Assembly (NCBI RefSeq): GCF_031143425.1
Contig: NC_090441.1
Coordinates: 221,088,928 to 221,152,927, forward strand
Reading direction: 5' to 3'
Length of the DNA stretch: 64,000 bases
DNA from: Pleurodeles waltl
Taxonomy: Eukaryota > Chordata > Amphibia > Caudata > Salamandridae
Shown here: positions 22,323 to 30,949 of the stretch, piece by piece
Numbering within the stretch: the first letter of the stretch is position 1
Layout of the letters: each line of letters starts with the position of its first letter
Position numbers and translations under genes: made by a program
Notes under the pieces: model-generated
Databases searched by the model: none
Told to the model about the DNA's origin: nothing
What the model saw: the letters and a program-made list of their open reading frames with translations, nothing else

Positions 22323-23170
22323 CACTGAGGCTCTGCTAATCAGAACCTCAGTGGTTATGCTCTCTCATTTCTTTCCAAATTGTCACTAACAGGCTAGTGA
22401 CCATTTTTACCAATTTACATTGGCTTACTGGAACACCCTTATAATTCCCTAGTATATGGTACTGAGGTACCCAGGGTATTGGGGTTCCAGGAGATCCCTA
22501 TGGGCTGCAGCATTTCTTTTGCCACCCATAGGGAGCTCTGACAATTCTTACACAGGCCTGCCACTGCAGCCTGAGTGAAATAACGTCCACGTTATTTCAC
22601 AGCCATTTTACACTGCACTTAAGTAACTTATAAGTCACCTATATGTCTAACCTTTACCTGGTAAAGGTTAGGTGCAAAGTTACTTAGTGTGAGGGCACCC
22701 TGGCACTAGCCAAGGTGCCCCCACATTGTTCAGAGCCAATTCCCTGAACTTTGTGAGTGCGGGGACACCATTACACGCGTGCACTACATATAGGTCACTA
22801 CCTATATGTAGCTTCACAATGGTAACTCCGAATATGGCCATGTAACATGTCTATGATCATGGAATTGCCCCCTCTATGCCATCCTGGCATAGTTGGCACA
22901 ATCCCATGATCCCAGTGGTCTGTAGCACAGACCCTGGTACTGCCAAACTGCCCTTCCTGGGGTTTCACTGCAGCTGCTGCTGCTGCCAACCCCTCAGACA
23001 GGCATCTGCCCTCCTGGGGTCCAGCCAGGCCTGGCCCAGGATGGCAGAACAAAGAACTTCCTCTGAGAGAGGGTGTGACACCCTCTCCCTTTGGAAAATG
23101 GTGTGAAGGCAGGGGAGGAGTAGCCTTCCCCAGCCTCTGGAAATGCTTTCTTGGGCACAGATGTGCCCAA
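22323..23170. promoter_or_regulatory. Chain of perfect dyad symmetries in the LTR U3 half
   Basis: Dyads in order: CACTGAGG/CCTCAGTG (22323-22330, 22346-22353); CCCTATGGG/CCCATAGGG (22496-22504, 22525-22533); GTGAAATAACGT/ACGTTATTTCAC (22575-22586, 22589-22600); CTAACCTTTACC/GGTAAAGGTTAG (22647-22658, 22660-22671); GGGCACC/GGTGCCC (22693-22699, 22714-22720); CTACATATAGGT/ACCTATATGTAG (22784-22795, 22800-22811); CTATGCCA/TGGCATAG (22874-22881, 22885-22892), nested in GATCATGGAATTG and its near-complement (22855-22867, 22899-22911); GAGAGGGTGT/ACACCCTCTC (23067-23076, 23078-23087); TTGGGCACA/TGTGCCCAA (23151-23159, 23162-23170). Most recur in the other LTR copies I compared. Function unknown; multi-hairpin RNA or dimeric factor sites are possible. 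Confidence 0.85.
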
Positions 23171-23894
23171 TTCTGCATAAGCCAGTCTACACCGGTTCAG
23201 GGACCCCTTAGCCCCTGCTCTGGCGCGAAACTGGACAAAGGAAAGGGTAGTGACCACTCCCCTGACCAGCACCTCCCCTGGGAGGTGTCCAGAGCTCCTC
23301 CAGTGTGCTCCAGACCTCTGCCATCTTGGAAACAGAGGTGCTGCTGGCACACTGGACTGCTCTGAGTGGCCAGTGCCACCAGGTGACATCAGAGACTCCT
23401 TGTGATAGGCTCCTTCAGGTGTTGCTAGCCTATCCTCTCTCCTAGGTAGCCAAACCCTCTTTTCTGGCTATTTAGGGTCTCTGTCTCTGGGGAAACTTCA
23501 GATAACGAATGCAAGAGCTCAGCCGAGTTCCTCTGCATCTCTCTCTTCACCTTCTGATAAGGAATCGACTGCTGACCGCGCTGGAAGCCTGCAAACCTGC
23601 AACATAGTAGCAAAGACGACTACTGCAACTCTGTAAACGCTGATCCTGCCGCCTTCTCGACTGCTTTCCTGCTTGTGCATGCTGTGGGGGTAGTCTGCCT
23701 CCTCTCTGCACCAGAAGCTCCGAAGAAATCTCCCGTGGGTCGACGGTATCTTCCCCCTGCAACCGCAGGCACCAAAAAGCTACATTACCGGTCCCTTGGG
23801 TCTCCTCTCAGCACAACGAGCGAGGTCCCTCTAATCCAGCAACTCTGTCCAAGTGACCCCCACAGTCCAGTGACTCTTCAGTCCAAGTTTGGTG

Positions 23895-24498
23895 GAGGTA
23901 AGTCCTTGCCTCACCTCGCTGGGCTGCATTGCTTTGAACCGCGACTTTGCAGCTACTCCGGCCCCTGTGCACTTCCGGCGGAAATCCTTTGTGCATAGCC
24001 AAGCCTGGGTCCACGGCACTCTAACCTGCATTGCACGACTTTCTAAGTTGGTCTCCGGCGACGTGGGACTCCTTTGTGCAACTTCGGCAAGCACTGTTTC
24101 ACACATCCTTGTAGTGCCTGTTTCTGGCACTTCTCCTGGTGCTACCTGCTTCAGTGAGGGCTCTTTGTCTTGCTCGATGTCACTTCTCTCTTCAGGTTCA
24201 ATTTGCGACCTCCTGGTCCCTCCTGGGCCCCAGCAGCGTCCAAAAACGCTAACCAAACGATTTGCAGCTAGCAAGGCTTGTTAGCGTCCTTTCGGCGGGA
24301 AAACACTTCTGCACGACTCTCCTCGGCGAGAGGAATTTGTCCACCAAAGGGGAAGTCTCTAGCCCTTTTCGTTCCTGCAGAAACCTCAGCTTCTTCTGTC
24401 CAGTCGAAGCTTCTTTGCACCCGCAGCTGGCATTTCCTGGGCATCTGCCCATCTCCGACTTGCTTGTGACTTTTGGACTTGGTCCCCTTGTTCCACAG
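23895..24498 (+). promoter_or_regulatory. Splice-like signals inside the LTR
   Basis: GAG|GTAAGT (donor at 23898) matches the 5' splice consensus. Downstream are pyrimidine-rich acceptor-like sites ending in CAG at 24193-24195 (after CTTCTCTCTT) and 24496-24498 (after CCCCTTGTTCCA). The donor and the second acceptor recur in the B LTRs, for example near 46030 and 46630. Whether LTR-started RNA is spliced cannot be told from the sequence. Confidence 0.35.
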
Positions 24499-24697
24499 GT
24501 ATCCTAGATTGGAAATCCACAGTTGTTGCATTGCTGGTTTGTGTCTTTCCTGCATTATTCCTCTAACACGACTTCTTTGTCCTTAGGGGAACTTTAGTGC
24601 ACTTTGCACTCACTTTTCAGGGTCTTGGGGAGGGTTATTTTTCTAACTCTCACTATTTTCTAATAGTCCCAGCGACCCTCTACAAGGTCACATAGGT

Positions 24698-24940
24698 TTG
24701 GGGTCCATTCGTGGTTCGCATTCCACTTTTGGAGTATATGGTTTGTGTTGCCCCTATCCCTATGTTTCCCCATTGCATCCTATTGTAACTATACATTGTT
24801 TGCACTGTTTTCTAAGACTATACTGCATATTTTTGCTATTGTGTATATATATCTTGTGTATATTTCCTATCCTCTCACTGAGGGTACACTCTAAGATACT
24901 TTGGCATATTGTCATAAAAATAAAGTACCTTTATTTTTAG
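24698..24940 (+). other. Conserved 80-codon open frame in the LTR
   Basis: Begins MGSIRGSHSTFG and ends KIKYLYF inside the poly(A) palindrome. It is Cys-rich with a long hydrophobic centre. Full-length copies in the same LTR position: 8669-8911, 16401-16643, 30105-30347, 40791-41033, 46833-47075, 54573-54815, 55951-56193, 63682-63924 (plus) and 4938-5180, 12668-12910, 49069-49311 (minus). In the LTR at 33880-36953 the frame is shortened. No known family recognised. Retention may only reflect the youth of the copies. Confidence 0.35.
24915..24939. terminator. Palindromic poly(A) signal of the LTR
   Basis: TAAAAATAAAG-TAC-CTTTATTTTTA is a perfect 11-bp dyad that places AATAAA on both strands, followed on the plus side by a TGTGTATTGTGTTTTC stretch like a downstream G/U element. 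Equivalent sites: 4939-4963, 8886-8910, 12669-12693, 16618-16642, 30322-30346, 34105-34129, 41008-41032, 47050-47074, 49070-49094, 54790-54814, 56168-56192 and 63899-63923. It could end sense RNA and also antisense RNA crossing the LTR. Confidence 0.75.
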
Positions 24941-25164
24941 TATAACTGTGTATTGTGTTTTCTTATGATATTGTGCATATGACACTAAGTGGTACTGTGG
25001 TAGCTTCACACGTCTCCTAGTTCAGCCTAAGCTGCTCTGCTAAGCTACCATTATCTATCAGCCTAAGCTGCTAGACACCCTATACACTAATAAGGGATAA
25101 CTGGGCCTGGTGCAAGGTGCAAGTACCCCTTGGTACTCACTACAAGCCAGTCCAGCCTCCTACA

Positions 25165-27539
25165 GTATTCTTGGCAACTTGCCCCTTAGCAGACCACCTA
25201 GCATAACTGGTACTAATGTGAGTTCTCATCACAGTAGGATTGTCATTCCTGCAGGTCAAGTTGTTAGAGTGCCAACTGATGGGGACATTTCTCCCTCTGT
25301 CCATTCACACCATTCTTCTGTGTCTAAGCATGCCCAACCCACCCACCCTGATGACAGAATGTTAGAAAGGGAGGTCAATAGATTGAGAGTGGAAGAGACC
25401 AGTCTGAAGCTTAAGCAGCAACAGCTGGCTCTAGACAGGGAAACCTTAGACTTAGAAAAAGAAAGGCAGAGGTTGGGGTTAGGACCCCATGGTGGCAGCA
25501 GCAGTATTACAGATAGTTATCCTGTGAAAGAGCATGATTCTAGGAATCTGCATAAGATAGTTCCCCCTTACAAGGAGGGGGATGACATTAACAAGTGGTT
25601 TGCTGCACTTGAGGTGGCCTGTGTTGTACAGGGGGTCCCTCAAAGGCAGTGGGCTGCTATCCTATGGCTATCTTTCATTGGAAAGGGTAGGGATAGGCTC
25701 CTTACTGTGAAGGAAAGTGATGCCAATAATTTTACAGTTTTAAAGAATGCACTCTTGGATGGGTTTGGCTTAACCACTGAACAATACAGGATTAAGTTCA
25801 GAGAAACCAAAAAGGAGTCTTCACAAGACTAGGTAGACTTTGTTGACCATTCAGTGAAGGCCTTGGAGGGGTGGTTACATGGCGGGAACGTTTCTGACTA
25901 TGAAAGCCTGTATAATCTGATCCTGAGAGAGCATATTCTTAATAACTGTGTGTCTGATTTGTTGCACCAATATCTAGTGGACTCAGATCTGACCTCTCCC
26001 CACGAATTGGGAAAGAAGGCAGACAAATTGGTCCGAACAAGAGTGAACAGAAAAATTCATACAGATGGTGACAAGGATGGCAAGAAGAAAGATGGTGAGA
26101 AATCTCAGGATAAGCATGGGGATAAGAGTAAAACCAAAGATCCTTCTTCAAATCCTAAACACTCTTCAGGGGGTGGGGATACAACAAATTCTTCCTCTTC
26201 TTCACAACCTGCACACATTAAAAAGCCTTGGTGCTTTGTGTGTAAAAACAGAGGCCATAGGCCAGGGGATAAGTCCTGTCCAGGTAAACCCCCTGAGCCT
26301 ACCACCACTGATACATCAAGCTCTAGTGCCCCTAGCAGTAGTGGTAATAGTGGTGGGACTGCTGGCAACAGTCAAACTAAGGCTGTAGTTGGGTTCACTT
26401 ATGGGTCCATCATAGAAACTGGGGTAGTCAGTTCCAAGACAGTTTCTGTCACACCTAGTGGCATTGGCCTTGCCACACTGGCTGCTTGTCCCCTTACAAT
26501 GGATAAATACAGGCAGACAGTTTCAATAAATGGTGTTGAGGCCCAGGCCTACAGGGACACAGGTGCCAGTATCACTTTGGTGACAGAAAACCTAGTGGCT
26601 CCTGAACAACACATCAGTGGACAATAGTATAAGATTATTGATGTCCATAACTCCACTAAGTTTCTTCCCTTAGGTATAGTTCAGCTTAGTTGGGGTGGAG
26701 TTACTGGCCCTAAGCAGGTGGTAGTATCACCTAGCTTACCTGAAGATTGTCTCTTAGGTAATGACCTAGAGGCCTCAGGTTGGGCTGATGTAGAGTTTTA
26801 TACCCATGCAGCCATGCTGGGTATCCCTGAGGAATTGTTCCCTCTCATTTCTACTGAAATGAAAAAGCAAAGGAGAGAAGGTCTGAAAACTCAGGATCCC
26901 TCTCCAACAACAGCTAAAAAGGGTATCACTGTATCCCCTAACCACCCTGCCATTCAGGATACCATTCCTGTGGTGGGAGAAACCTCTCCTGGGGTAGCAC
27001 CTGTTCCAAGGGAACCATCAGCTGGCAAAGCTGTACTCCCTGAGGTGAAAGTACCTCTCTGTGGGATAACTCATATTGGTGAGAAAAAGAGCACCATTTT
27101 AGTTAACATGGAGCATCCCTCCAACCCTCCCAGAGAAACTTTAGTGCAGAAACCCTGCACTGCCTCACAACACTTAGGACAGCATCCCTGCCCTGCTCCA
27201 ACTCAAGAGAAACAGCATCCCTGTTCTCTCTTCCAGCCATTTAGAAAAAGATTTTGCCCAGCTATTGCTTTTCTGAGACAGCATCCCTGTCTGGAATTCG
27301 CATCACTAGAAATAGGTCCAGTGGACAATTCCCACTGCTCCAAACTAAAACTTACTGATAGAAACTCTGAAAATATATCTTCACATTGTTGCTTAGCTAA
27401 AAATCTTCAAACAGGGTGGTTTACATCCCCACAGGGAAGTAACCATATAGTGGATGATAAAGTGAGTAACTAATCTATTGCAGAGCTACTCTCTACTTAT
27501 CACCACTTAGACAATAAAGTCTCAACTGGCCAAGGTTAG
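25165..27539 (+). pseudogene. Gag-protease polyprotein of E3 (5'-truncated, three nonsense codons)
   Basis: The first readable part matches the His-rich region of Gag; coiled coil, capsid and SCAN-like part follow. The zinc knuckle is C-x2-C-x4-H-x6-C within KPWCFVCKNRGHRPGDKSC. The protease keeps DTGAS near 26560. After the LLGNDLEASGW motif the sequence departs from subfamily A: there is a Pro/Thr-rich linker and a tail with QHPC repeats, ending in HLDNKVSTGQG, which resembles the A-type C-terminus HLDNEDSSGHG. Premature stops in the same frame: TAG 25830-25832 (TGG elsewhere), TAG 26625-26627 (CAG elsewhere), TAA 27471-27473 (CAG elsewhere). The natural stop is TAG 27537-27539. One QHPC repeat (about 33 bp) found in E4 and E6 is missing here. 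Confidence 0.88.
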
Positions 27540-27553
27540 CCTTATTGTCCTTC

Positions 27554-27571
27554 GTTTGGGGGGGGGGGTTG
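27554..27571 (+). other. Polypurine tract of E3
   Basis: TTT plus 11 G and TTG directly precede the B LTR, the same signal as in subfamily A. Confidence 0.75.
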
Positions 27572-30559
27572 GGTGAGAAAGTAGCCTCTTTCTAGCCTTG
27601 TTACCCCCACTTTTGGCCTGTTTGTGAGAATATGTCAGGGTGTTTTCACTGTCTCACTGGGATCCTGCTAGCCAGGACCCAGTGCTCATAGTGAAAACCC
27701 TATGTTTTCAGTATGTTTGTTATGTGTCACTGGGACGCTGCTAGCCAGGACCCCAGTGCTCATAAGTGTGCCTGAAAGTGTTACCTGTGTTATGACTAAC
27801 TGTCTCACTGAGGCCCTGCTATCCAGAACCTCAGTGGTTATGCTCTCTCATTTCGTTCCAAATTGTCACTAACGGGCTAGTGACCAATTTCACCAATTCA
27901 CATTGTCATACTGGAACACCCTTATAATTCCCTAGTATATGGTACTGAGGTACCCAAGGTATTGGGGTTCCAGGAGATCCCTATGGGCTGCAGCATTTCT
28001 TTTGCCACCCATAGGGAGCTCTGACAATTCTTACACAGGCCTGCCACTGCAGCAGAGTGAAATAACATCCACGTTATTTCACAGCCATTTACCACTGCAC
28101 TTAAGTAACTTATAAGTCACCTATATGTCTAACCTCTACCTGGTAAAGGTTAGATGCAAAGTTACTTAGGGTGTGGGCACCCTGGCACTAGCCAAGGTGA
28201 CCCCACATTGTTCAGGGCAAATTCCCCAGACTTTGTGAGTGCGGGGACACCATTTCACGCGTGCACTATACAAGGGTCACTACCTATGTATAGCGTCACA
28301 ATGGTAACTCCAAACATGGCCTTGTAACATGTCTAAAATCATGGAATTGTCACCCCAATGCCATCCTGGCATTGGGGAGACAATTCCATGATCCCCCGAG
28401 TCTCTAGCACAGACCCTGGTACTGCCAAACTACCTTTCCCGGGGTTTCACTGCAGCTGCTGCTGCTGCCAACCCCTCAGACAGGTTTCTGCCCTCCTGGG
28501 GTCCAGCCAGGCCTGTCCCAGGATGGCAGAACAAGGGACTTCCTCAGAGAGAGGGTGTTACACTCTCTCCCTTTGGAAAAAGGTGTTATGGCAGGGGAGG
28601 AGTAGCCTCCCCCAGCCTCTGGAAATGCTTTCATGGGCACAGATGGTGCCCATTTCTGCATAAGCCAGTCTGCACCGGTTCAGGGACCCCTCAGCCCTGC
28701 TCTGGCGCGAAACTGGACAAAGGAAAGGGGAGTGACCACTCCCCTGACCTGCACCTCCCAGGGGAGGTGCCCAGAGCTCCTCCAGTGTGCTCCAGACCTC
28801 TGCCATCTTGGAAACAGAGGTGCTGCTGGCACACTGGACTGCTCTGAGTGGCCAGTGCCAGCAGGTGACGTCAGAGACCCCTTCTTATAGGCTCTCCCCT
28901 GTGTTGCTAGCCTAGCCTCCTTCCTAGGTAGCCAAACCTCCTTTTCTGGCTATTTAGGGTCTCTGCTTTGGGGAATTCTTTAGATAACGAATGTAAGAGC
29001 TCCTCAGAGTTCCTCTGCATCTCTCTCTTCACCTCCTGCCAAGGAATCGACCGCTGAATGCTCTGGACGCCTGCAAAACCGCAACAAAGTAGAAAACACG
29101 ACTACTGCAACCTTGTATCGCAGATCCGGCCGCCTTCTCGACTGTTTTCCTGGTGGTGCATGCTGTGGGGGTAGTCTGCCTCCTCTCTGCACTAGAAGCT
29201 CCGAAGAAATCTCCTGTGGGTCGACAGAATCTTCCACCTGCAACCGCAGGCACCAAAAGACTGCATCAACGGGCCTCTGGGTCCCCTCTCAGCACGACGA
29301 GCATGGTCCCTGGAACTCAGCAACTCTGTCCAAGTGACTCCCGCAGTCCAGTCACTTCAGTCCAAGTTTGGTGGAGGTAAGTCTTTGCCTCACCATGCTA
29401 GACTGCATTGCTGGGTACCACGTGATTTGCAGCTGCTCCGGCTCCTGTGCACTCTTCCAGGATTTCCTTGTGCACAGCCAAGCCTGGGTCCCCGCCACTC
29501 TAACCTGCAGTGCACAACCTCCTGAGTTGTTCTCTGGCGTCGTGGGACCTTCTTTTGTGACTTTGGGGGGGCTCCGGTTCACTCTTCTTCGTAGTGCCTG
29601 TTCCGGCACTTCTGCGGGTGCTGCTTGCTTCTGAGAGGGCTCCTTGTCTTGCTGGGCACCCCCTCTGTCTCCTCATGCAAATGGCGACATCCTGGTCCCT
29701 CCTGGGCCACAGCATCATCCAAAAACCCTCACGACGTGGGACATCCATCCTCCAAAGGGGAAGTTCCTAGTCCTCTCCTTTCTTGCAGAATCCACAGCTT
29801 CTACCATCCGGTGGCAGCTTCTTTGCACCCTCAGCTGCATTTCCTGGGCATCTGCCCAATCTTGACTTTGTCGCGACTCTTGGACTTGGTCCCCTAGTTC
29901 CACAGGTACTATCGTCCGGAAATCCATCGTTGTTGCATTGCTGGTGTTGGTCTTCCTTGCAGAATTCCCCTATCACGACTTCTGTGCTCTCTGATGAACT
30001 TAGGTGCACTTTACACCCACTTTTCAGGGTCTTGGGGTGGGCTATTTTTCTAACCCTCACTGTTTTCTTACAGTCCCAGCAACCCTCTACAAGCTCACAT
30101 AGGTTTGGGGTCCATTCGTGGTTCGCATTCCACTTTTGGAGTATATGGTTTGTGTTGCCCCTATCCCTATGTGTCCCCATTGCATCATATTGTAACTATA
30201 CATTGTTTACACTGTTTTCTAAGACTATACTGCATATTTTTGGTATTGTGTACATATAACTTGTGTATATTTGCTGTCCTCATACTGAGGGTACCCTCTG
30301 AGATACTTTGGCATATTGTCATAAAAATAAAGTACCTTTATTTTTAGTATACCTGTGTATTGTGTTTTCTTATGATATTGTGCAAGTGACACTAGTGGTA
30401 CTGTAGGAGCTTCACTCGTCTCCTAGTTCAGCCTAAGCTGCTCTGCTAAGCTACCATTATCTATCAGCCTAAGCTGCTAGACACCCAATACACTAATAAG
30501 GGATACCTGGGCCTGGTGCAAGGTGTAAGTACCCCTTGGTACTCACTACAAGCCAGTCC
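27572..30559 (+). repeat. 3' LTR of E3 (type B), last 11 bp missing
   Basis: Starts GGTGAGAAAG (one change from TGTGAGAAAG). Compared with A it has an extra hairpin unit in the first 200 bp: CACTGGG...CCCAGTG at about 27656-27686 and again at 27728-27761. It ends at AGCCAGTCC and is joined to a minus-strand LTR fragment. CRE at 28866-28873. Confidence 0.88.
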
Positions 30560-30918
30560 TAAGGGTGTTCCAGTAAGCCAATGTAAATTGGTAAAATTGG
30601 TCACTAGCCTGTTAGTGACAATTTGAAAGAAATGAGAGAGCATAACCACTGAGGTTCTGATTAGCAGAGCCTCAGTGAGACAGTTAGGCACCACACAGGG
30701 AACACATACATATAGGCCACAAACTTATGAGCACTGGGGTCCTGACTAGCAGGGTCCCAGTGACACATAACAAACATACTGAAAACATAGGGTTTTCACT
30801 ATGAGCACTGGGCCCTGGCTAGCAGGATCCCAGTGAGACAGTGAAAACACCCTGACATACACTCACAAACAGGCCAAAAGTGGGGGTAACAAGGCTAGAA
30901 AGAGGCTACTTTCTCACA
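30560..30918 (-). repeat. 3' LTR of E4, first 359 bp only
   Basis: On the minus strand it starts TGTGAGAAAGTAGCC and breaks off at GGAACACCCTTA, where it joins the truncated E3 LTR (CAGTCC|TAAGGG). Roughly 2.7 kb of LTR is missing. It contains two copies of the CACTGGG hairpin unit. Confidence 0.88.
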
Positions 30919-30934
30919 CAACCCCCCCCCCAAA
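30919..30934 (-). other. Polypurine tract of E4
   Basis: On the minus strand TTT, ten G and TTG lie just before the 3' LTR start. Confidence 0.75.
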
Positions 30935-30949
30935 CGAAGGACAATAAGG

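Larger units (their letters stand above)
10871..25164 (+). mobile_element. E2: full-length autonomous Gmr1-like element (subfamily A), recombinant ends
   Basis: LTR, leader, gag-pol, polypurine tract and LTR are all present. The 5' LTR holds an inverted solo LTR; the 3' LTR does not. The bases outside the ends differ (CTAGA at 10866-10870, GTATT at 25165-25169), so the ends do not show a target duplication. The right flank is the middle of another element's gag. This fits LTR-LTR recombination between two loci after integration. Confidence 0.9.
22169..25164 (+). repeat. 3' LTR of E2 (type A), complete and uninterrupted (2,996 bp)
   Basis: The reference LTR of this window: TGTAGGAAAG to CCTCCTACA. 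In order it holds a chain of dyad symmetries (22323-23170), a mutated CRE (TGACATCA, 23384-23391), a TATA-like CTATTTAG about 80 bp further on, the insertion-prone site TGGGTCGACGG (23736-23746), splice-like signals (23898, 24195, 24498), an 80-codon open frame (24698-24940) and the palindromic AATAAA signal (24915-24939). U3 is probably the first 1.3 kb; this boundary is inferred. Confidence 0.93.
25165..30559 (+). mobile_element. E3: 5'-truncated non-autonomous element (subfamily B)
   Basis: Starts abruptly within gag at the edge of the E2 LTR, runs to a polypurine tract and a B-type 3' LTR lacking its last 11 bp. There is no integrase, RT or RNase H between protease and polypurine tract. 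Confidence 0.88.
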
